Assembly (NCBI RefSeq): GCF_023155275.1
Contig: NZ_JALMUV010000031.1
Span: 36,655-100,654, forward strand
Direction of reading: 5' to 3'
Origin: Streptomyces rhizoryzae
GTDB taxonomy: Bacteria > Actinomycetota > Actinomycetes > Streptomycetales > Streptomycetaceae
Length of the DNA: 64,000 nt
Shown one piece after another: positions 12,481-20,701 of this stretch. The position numbers and the translations under genes are program-made. The notes under the pieces were generated by a model. That model did not search any database and was not told the DNA's origin. It was given only the letters and a program-made list of their open reading frames with translations. Position 1 is the first letter of the stretch, and each line of letters starts with the position of its first letter.

Positions 12481-12804
12481 GTGGCTCTTCCGCCCCTTAC
12501 CCCTGAACAGCGCGCTGCCGCGCTCGAAAAGGCCGCCGCGGCTCGCCGGGAGCGCGCCGAGGTCAAGAATCGGCTCAAGCACTCCGGTGCCTCCCTCCAC
12601 GAGGTCATCCAGCAGGGCCAGAAGAACGACGTCATCGGCAAGATGAAGGTCTCGGCGCTGCTGGAGTCCCTGCCCGGCGTCGGCAAGGTCCGCGCGAAGC
12701 AGATCATGGAGCGGCTGGGGATCTCCGAGAGCCGCCGGGTCCGCGGTCTCGGTACCAACCAGATCGCCTCCCTCGAGCGCGAGTTCGGCAGCACCGGTTC
12801 CTGA
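12481..12804 (+). CDS. ihf: Actinobacterial integration host factor (sIHF)
   Basis: The 107-residue basic protein starts MALPPLTPEQR and matches sIHF/mIHF, a nucleoid-associated protein unrelated to proteobacterial IHF. A long N-terminal helix is followed by a helix-two-turn-helix fold with PGVGKVRAKQIMERLGI (about 65-81), which binds DNA backbone. In Streptomyces it affects nucleoid compaction, septation and antibiotic production (known for the family). The GTG at 12481 follows a GAGGTG ribosome site. The order sIHF-gmk-rpoZ is conserved. Confidence 0.96.
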   Translation: MALPPLTPEQRAAALEKAAAARRERAEVKNRLKHSGASLHEVIQQGQKNDVIGKMKVSALLESLPGVGKVRAKQIMERLGISESRRVRGLGTNQIASLEREFGSTGS

Positions 12805-12842
12805 GTTTCCCGGCACTGCCGGGTAGCTGGAATAATCGCTGC

Positions 12843-13463
12843 ATGAGTTCTGCAGTCTCCCGGGGGACGACCCCCGTACCCCCGGCCAGACAACCGCGCC
12901 TGACCGTGCTCTCCGGCCCTTCGGGGGTCGGCAAGAGCACGGTCGTCGCGCATCTGCGCAAGGTCCACCCCGAAATCTGGCTCTCGGTTTCGGCCACCAC
13001 CCGCAAACCGCGCCCCGGGGAGCGCCACGGCGTCCAGTACTTCTTCGTCGAGGACGAGGAGTTCGACAAGCTCATCGCCAACGGCGAGCTGCTGGAGTGG
13101 GCCGAGTTCGCGGGCAATCGGTACGGCACCCCCCGCCGGGCGGTGCTGGACCGGCTGGCGGCCGGCGAGCCGGTCCTGCTGGAGATCGACCTCCAGGGCG
13201 CCCGCCAGGTCCGCGAGTCCATGCCGGACGCCAACCTCGTCTTCCTGGCCCCGCCGAGCTGGGAGGAGCTGGTCCGCCGGCTCACCGGCCGGGGCACGGA
13301 GGCCCCCGAGGTCATCGAGCGGCGCCTGGACGCCGCCCGGGTGGAGCTGGCGGCGGAGAAGGAGTTCGACGTGACGCTTGTCAACACCTCCGTCGAGGAC
13401 GTCAGCCGTGAGCTGCTAGCCTTGATGCTGCGCCGCCCTGAGGACCGGACCACCGGCGACTGA
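12843..13463 (+). CDS. gmk: Guanylate kinase
   Basis: The 206-residue enzyme phosphorylates GMP to GDP. The P-loop GPSGVGKST is at 25-33, followed by SVSATTRKPRPGE and HGVQYFF, the GMP-binding segment. The first about 18 residues precede the conserved core, and their DNA includes a GC palindrome, CGGGGG-ACGA-CCCCCG (12861-12876), resembling a short Streptomyces repeat; see findings. It is 38 bp downstream of sIHF and 79 bp upstream of rpoZ. Confidence 0.96.
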   Translation: MSSAVSRGTTPVPPARQPRLTVLSGPSGVGKSTVVAHLRKVHPEIWLSVSATTRKPRPGERHGVQYFFVEDEEFDKLIANGELLEWAEFAGNRYGTPRRAVLDRLAAGEPVLLEIDLQGARQVRESMPDANLVFLAPPSWEELVRRLTGRGTEAPEVIERRLDAARVELAAEKEFDVTLVNTSVEDVSRELLALMLRRPEDRTTGD

Positions 13464-13542
13464 CCCGGTCCCGCCGCCGGCGCCACGGATTTCAGCGCCC
13501 GCGGCGCTGCCACCTGCTGCATCCCCTTTCGGAAGGTAGAGA

Positions 13543-13818
13543 GTGTCCTCTTCCATCACCGCACCCGAGGGCATCATCAACCCGCCCATTGATGAGCTTC
13601 TCGAGGCCACCGACTCCAAGTACAGCCTCGTGATCTACGCCGCCAAGCGCGCGCGCCAGATCAACGCGTACTACTCCCAGCTCGGCGAGGGCCTGCTGGA
13701 GTACGTCGGCCCGCTGGTCGACACCCACGTCCACGAGAAGCCGCTGTCGATCGCGCTGCGCGAGATCAACGCGGGTCTGCTGACCTCGGAGTCCATCGAG
13801 GGTCCGGTCGGCCAGTAA
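13543..13818 (+). CDS. rpoZ: RNA polymerase omega subunit
   Basis: This small assembly subunit of RNA polymerase is 91 residues long. The core LLEATDSKYSLVIYAAKRARQI is the conserved omega signature (the RAR.I helix), followed by the actinobacterial extension ending KPLSIALREINAG. The GTG start has a GGAAGG site at 13531-13536. It is followed by a strong long hairpin that ends the sIHF-gmk-rpoZ unit. Confidence 0.97.
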   Translation: MSSSITAPEGIINPPIDELLEATDSKYSLVIYAAKRARQINAYYSQLGEGLLEYVGPLVDTHVHEKPLSIALREINAGLLTSESIEGPVGQ

Positions 13819-13835
13819 GCGGCCCGGCTTTCTCA

Positions 13836-13895
13836 CCAAGGGCCCGGCAGGGCCACCTCCCAGCGATCGGCTGGGGGCACCTGCCGGGCCCTTGG
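13836..13895 (+). terminator. Long compound hairpin after rpoZ
   Basis: Outer arms CCAAGGGCCCGGCAGG (13836-13851) and 13880-13895 are exact complements (16 bp). They enclose an inner CCCAGC...GCTGGG hairpin. It lies 17 bp after rpoZ and 64 bp before coaBC. Confidence 0.85.
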
Positions 13896-13959
13896 CGTGC
13901 CGGCAGGGCATAGGTTGAGGGACATGCGTTCGGAACTGGCCGCGGGGAGCGGGGAGACG

Positions 13960-15189
13960 ATGGAGAAGCGGGAGCGGCCCAGGGTCGTCCTGGGGGTCAG
14001 CGGCGGGATCGCCGCCTACAAGGCGTGCGAGCTGCTGCGCCGGTTCACGGAGTCCGGCCACGACGTCCGGGTCGTGCCGACCGCCTCGGCGCTGCACTTC
14101 GTCGGCGCGGCCACCTGGTCGGCGCTGTCCGGCCACCCGGCCTCCACCGAGGTCTGGGAGACCGTCCACGAGGTCCCGCACGTCCGCATCGGCCAGGCCG
14201 CCGACCTGGTCGTGGTCGCCCCGGCCACCGCCGACATGCTGGCCAAGGCCGCCCACGGCCTCGCCGACGACCTGCTGACCAACACCCTGCTCACGGCCCG
14301 CTGCCCGGTGGTCTTCGCGCCCGCGATGCACACCGAGATGTGGGAGAACGCGGCCACCCAGGAGAACGTCGCCACCCTGCGGCGCCGCGGCGCGCTGGTC
14401 ATCGACCCGGCGGTGGGCCGGCTGACCGGCGCCGACACCGGCAAGGGCCGCTTCCCCGACCCCGCCGAGATCTTCGACCTCTGCCGCCAGGTGCTGGCCC
14501 GTGGCGCCCGGGGCCTGCCGCAGGACCTGGCCGGCCGCCACGTGGTGGTCAGCGCGGGCGGCACCCGGGAGCCGCTGGACCCCGTGCGCTATCTGGGCAA
14601 CCGCTCCTCCGGCCGGCAGGGCTACGCGCTGGCCCGCACCGCCGCGGCCCGCGGCGCCCGGGTCACCCTGGTCGCCGGCAACACCGAGCTGCCCGACCCG
14701 GCCGGTGTGGACGTGGTCCGGGTGGGGACCGCCCGGCAGCTGCGCGAGGCGATGCTGAAGGCCGCGGCGGACGCCGACGCGGTGGTGATGGCCGCTGCGG
14801 TCGCCGACTTCCGGCCCGCCGTCTACGCCCCGGGGAAGATCAAGAAGCAGGAGGGGCAGGAGCCGGAACCGGTCGCTCTGGTGCGGAATCCGGACATCCT
14901 TGCGGAACTTTCGGCCGACCGGGCCCGACCGGGCCAGCTGGTCGTCGGCTTCGCCGCGGAGACCGACGACGTCCTGGCCAACGGACGCGCCAAGCTCGCC
15001 CGCAAGGGCTGCGATCTCCTCGTCGTCAACGAGGTCGGCGAGCACAAGACCTTCGGATCGGCCGAGAACGAAGCCGTGATTCTGGCCACGGACGGCACCG
15101 AGACCCCCGTCCCGTACGGTCCGAAGGAGGCCCTCGCCGACACCGTGTGGGACCTGGTCGTGCCCCGTCTGGCGCAGCCGCGCGGCTGA
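13960..15189 (+). CDS. coaBC: Bifunctional phosphopantothenoylcysteine decarboxylase / synthetase
   Basis: CoaBC performs two steps of coenzyme A synthesis: CTP-dependent ligation of cysteine to phosphopantothenate, then FMN-dependent decarboxylation. The N-terminal CoaC flavoprotein domain begins VVLGVSGGIAAYKACELLRR and contains APAMHTEMW. The C-terminal CoaB domain has NRSSGRQGYALA and AAVADFRP motifs. The ATG at 13960 was chosen for its GGGGAGAC site and because homologues begin just before VVLGVSGG; an in-frame ATG at 13924 is possible. It is 409 residues, the usual length. Confidence 0.94.
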   Translation: MEKRERPRVVLGVSGGIAAYKACELLRRFTESGHDVRVVPTASALHFVGAATWSALSGHPASTEVWETVHEVPHVRIGQAADLVVVAPATADMLAKAAHGLADDLLTNTLLTARCPVVFAPAMHTEMWENAATQENVATLRRRGALVIDPAVGRLTGADTGKGRFPDPAEIFDLCRQVLARGARGLPQDLAGRHVVVSAGGTREPLDPVRYLGNRSSGRQGYALARTAAARGARVTLVAGNTELPDPAGVDVVRVGTARQLREAMLKAAADADAVVMAAAVADFRPAVYAPGKIKKQEGQEPEPVALVRNPDILAELSADRARPGQLVVGFAAETDDVLANGRAKLARKGCDLLVVNEVGEHKTFGSAENEAVILATDGTETPVPYGPKEALADTVWDLVVPRLAQPRG

Positions 15190-15218
15190 GCGCCGACGCC
15201 CGCGCGGGCGCGCGGAAC

Positions 15219-15244
15219 GGGCCCGTCCGCCCCTGGGCGGGCCC
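15219..15244 (+). terminator. Weak GC hairpin after coaBC
   Basis: GGGCCCG (15219-15225) pairs with CGGGCCC (15238-15244), 29 bp after the coaBC stop. The remaining sequence up to metK (to 15460) holds a TTGACC-like element near 15266 and a TAAACT-like -10 near 15374, so metK probably has its own promoter and a leader of about 80 nt. Confidence 0.4.
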
Positions 15245-15460
15245 CGGAAAATCGGCGTGCCCTCTTGACCGGGCCGTTTCCCGAGGTGATCGTCACTACC
15301 GTACGGCAGTGGTGTCCCAGGTCACGGGGGTTCCGGAAATCGAGACTGCGTGCCCGGGCGCCACATTCGACCGATAAACTGGCAGTGGTCCGGCCGAGCG
15401 CAGCTCTCGGCCGTTCCGCTAAATGATCAGCCAGCAGCCGCTGCAACCCCAGGGAGCGAT

Positions 15461-16669
<1,209 letters not shown>

Positions 16670-16690
16670 GGCACGCACCCGCACCACCTC

Positions 16691-16730
16691 CCGAAGGCCC
16701 CGGCCCGCTTCGGCGGGCCGGGGCCTTCGG
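16691..16730. terminator. 18-bp perfect hairpin with TTCG loop after metK
   Basis: CCGAAGGCCCCGGCCCGC (16691-16708) pairs exactly with 16713-16730 around a stable TTCG tetraloop. It separates metK from the convergent accessory cassette and can serve both strands. Confidence 0.92.
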
Positions 16731-16743
16731 CATGGCCTCAGTG

Positions 16744-17817
16744 TTAGGTGCCCGTCCCGGCGTCCGGTGTGGGGTCGTCGGCAGTCGGAGCGGCCGGGAC
16801 GAAGCGGCGCCGGATCTCCTCGGCGGCGCTGCGGTATCCGTCGGTCTCCAGGATGTTCGCGAAACGGCGGGCGATGGCCGATGTACCGGGCTCCGTGACC
16901 CCGGCGGCGTGCATCAGACCGTTCAGGTAGTCGCCCACGGGGGCCCCGTTGAGCGGGTGCGCGCCCGAGGGCCGGGGGATGAACGGAGCCGACGGCTCGT
17001 CCTCGTCCGACGGTGTCGGGGTGGTGTCCGGCTCTCGCTCCACGTAAGCGCGGAACGGTTCGGGCACCTCGCGGTTGTTGGCCGCTGCAGACAACTGGGC
17101 GAGCACCCCGATCCGGTCGACGGTCTCCTCGATGTGGTCATTGTTCTTGGCGAGCCACCAGACCACTGCGCGGCCCGGATCCTTCAGGACATCCTCACCG
17201 AGGTAGCTGCGGCGGTCGAGTTCGTACTTCCGCTCGTGCTTCCACAGGTCTTCGTCCTTGCGGACCTTGGAGAGCTTGTCCAGGCGTTCTTGATCACGAG
17301 GGGAGAGCGACAGGGTGACATCTGCGGCCATGGCCGCCACTCGCCCACTCGCGTCGTGGCGCATGGTGCCGAGTGCTCCGTTGAGTTGATGCTGCACGAG
17401 GGAGCTGCGGTGCGGCTGCTCCAGAGCGGTGATCGCCCGGGCGCGTTCCAGGACAGCGTCCACGGCGAGCCCGCCAGGGTTGACGTGCGGGGCATCGTCC
17501 GCCGGGTCCAGAATGTCCCAGCGCACCGTGGCGGAGAAGAGGAAGTCGTAGTCGGCGACTGCACTGGGTAACGCCACATCGGTCACCCGCTGCTCCTGAC
17601 GGGACACCCGGGGGAGGGGAAGAAGCTCTTCCGGTGGCAAGTATGGGCCGGCTTTCGGTGCCAGTGCCCGTGCGGTCAGCAGTGCCGTACCTGCCAGCAG
17701 TACGGCCGCCACGGGCCAGACCCACATCGGCCACGCGGCGACGAGTCCGACGATGACGAGAATCAAAGCACCGATGAGGGCAAGAAGCGCGGTCACGGTC
17801 TTGTGGCCGGAGCTCAT
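16744..17817 (-). CDS. Two-helix membrane protein with SPFH-like central region (cassette gene 4)
   Basis: The 357-residue protein has two adjacent N-terminal transmembrane helices (about residues 8-28 and 31-52). A cytosolic part then begins SRQEQRVTDVALPSAVADYDFLFSATVRWD, which resembles the start of SPFH/band-7 domains. A charged helical region (SPRDQERLDKLSKVRKDEDLW, LWKHERKYELDRR) and a disordered acidic/proline stretch follow. The ATG at 17817 has an AGGAGA site. It is the last gene of the cassette, 37 bp after the STAND-like gene. I do not recognise a named family. A membrane anchor or membrane-acting partner of the TIR/STAND pair is inference from context only. Confidence 0.8.
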   Translation of the reverse strand: MSSGHKTVTALLALIGALILVIVGLVAAWPMWVWPVAAVLLAGTALLTARALAPKAGPYLPPEELLPLPRVSRQEQRVTDVALPSAVADYDFLFSATVRWDILDPADDAPHVNPGGLAVDAVLERARAITALEQPHRSSLVQHQLNGALGTMRHDASGRVAAMAADVTLSLSPRDQERLDKLSKVRKDEDLWKHERKYELDRRSYLGEDVLKDPGRAVVWWLAKNNDHIEETVDRIGVLAQLSAAANNREVPEPFRAYVEREPDTTPTPSDEDEPSAPFIPRPSGAHPLNGAPVGDYLNGLMHAAGVTEPGTSAIARRFANILETDGYRSAAEEIRRRFVPAAPTADDPTPDAGTGT

Positions 17818-17854
17818 GTGTGGTCTCTCCTGAGTACGGGATTACCGGGCGGCA

Positions 17855-19837
17855 TCACGCCGGGGCAGCGGTGGTGGAGGGCGCGGTTGCCCGGCGGTCC
17901 AGCTCCTGCCAAAGGGCGTCGGCCACCGCCAGGCGGGTGGCTCGGGTGCTTGGGAGGGCAGCGGCGTCGGGCTGGTCGGCCCAGTCGAGGGCGAGGACGT
18001 AGAGGCGGCCGGCCAGCGTTTCCGGTGCGGCTCGCGCGATGATCCGCGTCAGCAGGTCGGTTTGCCCGGTGGCCGTGCAGCCCGCCAGCCAGCGTTGAAC
18101 AGGGGCGGTCCACTCAGCGGGCGGCCAGCGTGACAGCACCGCTCGCCAGCACTCGGTCAGCTGGGCGCGCACGGAGGCGTCCTTGAGGAAGGGTTGCGTG
18201 CGGTGCTCGGTATCGGTGAGCCGGGCGGGGTCGGCGAGCTGGAGGAACAGCTGATCGTCCCGATGGTAGGGGCGCTCCGTCAGGCCGATGGTGACGCGGT
18301 CGAGCAGACGACGGTAGAGGCGGTTGTCCTGGCTGGCCAGTCCGAGCAGGGCCTCCCGCGCGAGGGCGGCGGTCGGTGACCGGTGGCGGGCGAGGTGGTG
18401 CAGGCGGACCATGGCTTGGTCGGGGTGATGGATCGCGAGGGTGTCGGTGCAGACCGTGATGAGGACGCGAGCCAGCCGCACGGGCAGGTCACCGCGGGCC
18501 CAGTGGTAGATCTTCCGGCGGGTCCTCATGCCGTGCTGGGCGTCCAGCACGGCGGTTTCGAGCCCCACGGTGGCCGCCTGCGCACCCACCTGCTCGTATT
18601 GCGGCTGCGTGGCCCACTGCTCGACCAGATCGAGCAGAGTGTCGAGGGGCTCGGTGCGCAGCGCAAGTTCGGCGTAGTGGCGGACCAAGCGGTCGCGGTC
18701 GTCCCCGTCGAGCGCCGGGAAATTCAGGCAGATGCTCACCCACCGGGTCACCGGTTCGCGCACGGGCGGGTGGTTGTTCCAGAAGTATGTGCGGACCGCG
18801 GGTTCGTAGGCGAGGGCGCTGAAGCGCACCCGCCTGTCGGAATCGGGTACCGCCTTGATGTCTGCCAGCCGGTTGTCGAGGCCGGTCCGTTCCAGGAGCT
18901 GGGTATCGTCGCCGGGGTGGTCCGTGGCCTGCAGGAGGGCCCCGGCGGCACAGTGCACGGCGTCCGCACGGGCACCGTGCAGCATGGCGGTAGCCAGCAG
19001 CAGGGCGCGTTGCGGAGCTGTGGTGAGCTCGTTGGCCACCTGCTCGGCCACCTCTGGAGTGCGGTCGCCCCACGCGCCGAGGGCCGACGACTGCCACCGT
19101 GCGAAGTCCGCCTCCGGCTCCCGCTCGCGGGCCTGCTGGAACAGGGCGGCCAGCTTGGCGATCTCCTCCATTCGGGAACGGGTCAAGGCGATGGTGAGCT
19201 GTGGCGAATCGAGCGCCGCCTCGGCGACCGGCACCCCATTCGCCCGTAAGTGCCGTCGCAGGACCGGCCTTTCCCGGGGCCGCCCGATCTCGGACACGAG
19301 GTGCAGCAATTCCCCCGACCGCGGTCGGCCCGGGTAACCGGGGAGGACCACCACGAGATAAGCGCGGTGGTCCTCCACGGCGGAGAGGATGGCGTTCAGC
19401 CGTTGTTCCACTCTGCGGAACAGGGCATCGTCGGCAGCTGACAGATCCAGCAGCATCCGGTCGAGGTCGGAGACGTCGCCCGGGCCGGGCAGTGGGTCCC
19501 CGTCATCGTCCTCGACGGCCGCGCTCAGCTCGTGGAAGCGTCCTCGCGGCCCGACGAGTTCGTGCAACAGGATCTTCGCTGCGCTGCGGGTGCCGTTGCC
19601 CCGGGCGCCTGTGAGCAGCACCGCGCGGTTGCGGCGCAGCAGCTCGCGGGCGGCGCCGAGGCCGGGTGGGGGAACGAAGCGCCGGTCGAGACCGGTCAGT
19701 TCGTTCTCAGCGAAGCGCCGGGGATCCCGCTGGCGCGGCCGGTCCGCCGCTGGTTGGTTGTTGATGAAGACATTGGTCTGCTGGCCGCCGGCTTGGACAG
19801 GACCCGTCGGCCGTGAGAAGAAGGATCCCCCACTCAC
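17855..19837 (-). CDS. STAND-like P-loop protein with amyloid-like N-terminal motif (cassette gene 3)
   Basis: The 660-residue protein looks like an NLR/STAND-type receptor. The N-terminal about 35 residues are low-complexity and contain TGPVQAGGQQTNVFINNQ (11-28). A nucleotide-binding core begins at DRRFVPPPGLGAARELL, with a P-loop-like LLTGARGNGTRSAAKILL (74-91). The usual Walker A Lys-Thr/Ser pair is replaced by Thr83-Arg84, so ATP hydrolysis may be weak or absent. YLVVVLPGYPG follows near 160-170. Residues about 300-650 are helical-repeat-like. The GTG start overlaps the TIR gene stop (GTGA), so the two proteins are made together. The family is inferred from architecture, not from a search. 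Confidence 0.75.
   Translation of the reverse strand: MSGGSFFSRPTGPVQAGGQQTNVFINNQPAADRPRQRDPRRFAENELTGLDRRFVPPPGLGAARELLRRNRAVLLTGARGNGTRSAAKILLHELVGPRGRFHELSAAVEDDDGDPLPGPGDVSDLDRMLLDLSAADDALFRRVEQRLNAILSAVEDHRAYLVVVLPGYPGRPRSGELLHLVSEIGRPRERPVLRRHLRANGVPVAEAALDSPQLTIALTRSRMEEIAKLAALFQQAREREPEADFARWQSSALGAWGDRTPEVAEQVANELTTAPQRALLLATAMLHGARADAVHCAAGALLQATDHPGDDTQLLERTGLDNRLADIKAVPDSDRRVRFSALAYEPAVRTYFWNNHPPVREPVTRWVSICLNFPALDGDDRDRLVRHYAELALRTEPLDTLLDLVEQWATQPQYEQVGAQAATVGLETAVLDAQHGMRTRRKIYHWARGDLPVRLARVLITVCTDTLAIHHPDQAMVRLHHLARHRSPTAALAREALLGLASQDNRLYRRLLDRVTIGLTERPYHRDDQLFLQLADPARLTDTEHRTQPFLKDASVRAQLTECWRAVLSRWPPAEWTAPVQRWLAGCTATGQTDLLTRIIARAAPETLAGRLYVLALDWADQPDAAALPSTRATRLAVADALWQELDRRATAPSTTAAPA
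19754..19807 (-). other. Amyloid-like motif in the STAND-like protein N-terminus
   Basis: Encodes residues 11-28 (TGPVQAGGQQTNVFINNQ). It aligns with TIR-tail residues 229-246 as TGPV..GG.Q.N..VF, allowing one extra residue in the TIR copy. Short matching motifs on a receptor N-terminus and an effector are the hallmark of bacterial amyloid-signalling pairs. Confidence 0.55.
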
Positions 19838-20661
19838 CGGCCGTCGCCCTCATGCCCGCGATGTTCGCCGAACCGTTGCTGCACGTCGCCGTTGAAATCG
19901 CCTGCCGCGTAATTGGCGCCGTCGCCGAAGAACACCGGGGCGTTGTGCTGTGCGCCACCGATGTTCACCGGGCCGGTGGCCCCGTTGACGACGGTACCGC
20001 CGCTCCCCGTCGTGGTGCGGTAACCGCCGCTCTGCCGGCTGTCGTACCGCCCGGCCTGGACGGCCGTGCCGTGGACGTCGCCAAGCGAGTTGCGGACGCC
20101 GCGCGGCCGGTCGGGTTCCGCAGCGGTGGTCTCCGCCTTGCTGTCGACGGCCGCGAGTGCGGGGACCAGGGAGGCCAGCTCGTCCCCCAGCCGGTCCAGC
20201 TCAGCGTCGGGCTCTCTGGGGTTGAGGCGGCGAAACTGCACATCGGCCAATTCGGCCAGCTCGGGAGGGAGGTCGGCGCGGGTGAAGGGGCCCAGCCGGG
20301 GGGAGACCAGCACCGGAATGACGCGGATGCCCCAGTCGAACGCATCGATGATCTCCCGGCGGGTCCAGTCCTCGGGGTTGTCCAGGGCGCGACCGCCCCG
20401 CGCGTCCGTGGCATGCAGCCAGCGTTCCCCGATGACGGCGAGCAAGACGGAGCACTGGCGCACCGCCGCCACGAGTGCTTCTGGGTACCGGTCGCCGCCT
20501 CGCAGGGAGTCGCCGTCCCAGAAGACGCGGTCGGCACCAAAGCGCTGTCCGAGCTCTTTGGCGAGGCGCGACGCGCACCACGCCTCGTCAGCCGTGCGGT
20601 AGTTGATGAAGATCTCGGGCCGTGAGGTCGGCGTGGCGGGAGAATTCACGGCATGGGGCAT
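19834..20661 (-). CDS. TIR-domain protein with Gly-rich amyloid-like tail (cassette gene 2)
   Basis: The 275-residue protein begins with a TIR domain (about 15-165). The first strand is EIFINYRTADEAW and RVFWDGDSLRGGDRYPEAL is the next conserved block. Glu103 in DWTRREIIDAF occupies the place of the catalytic glutamate of NAD-cleaving TIR domains. The tail (about 185-275) is Gly/Asn-rich and carries NSLGDVHGTAVQAGRY (191-206) and TGPVNIGGAQHNAPVFFGDG (229-248). The latter resembles the N-terminus of the adjacent STAND-like protein. The ATG at 20661 was chosen for a GGAAGGGAA site; the open frame extends upstream without family features. TIR NADase effectors deplete NAD and cause abortive infection in known systems; that role here is inferred. 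Confidence 0.88.
   Translation of the reverse strand: MPHAVNSPATPTSRPEIFINYRTADEAWCASRLAKELGQRFGADRVFWDGDSLRGGDRYPEALVAAVRQCSVLLAVIGERWLHATDARGGRALDNPEDWTRREIIDAFDWGIRVIPVLVSPRLGPFTRADLPPELAELADVQFRRLNPREPDAELDRLGDELASLVPALAAVDSKAETTAAEPDRPRGVRNSLGDVHGTAVQAGRYDSRQSGGYRTTTGSGGTVVNGATGPVNIGGAQHNAPVFFGDGANYAAGDFNGDVQQRFGEHRGHEGDGR
19924..20091 (-). other. Amyloid-like motif region in the TIR protein tail
   Basis: Covers TIR residues 191-246. Two motif-like segments are present: GDVHGTAVQAG, close to motifs I recall from Streptomyces NLR-associated amyloid sequences, and TGPVNIGGAQHNAPVFF, which pairs in pattern with the neighbouring protein. Confidence 0.55.
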
Positions 20662-20701
20662 GGCGTTCCCTTCCGGGGTGAATGGGTGGGTGAGGCGGGG
20701 C

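Noticed and set aside
15190..15460. SAM riboswitch before metK
   Set aside because: I looked for SAM aptamer cores and saw none; only promoter-like elements and weak hairpins are present.
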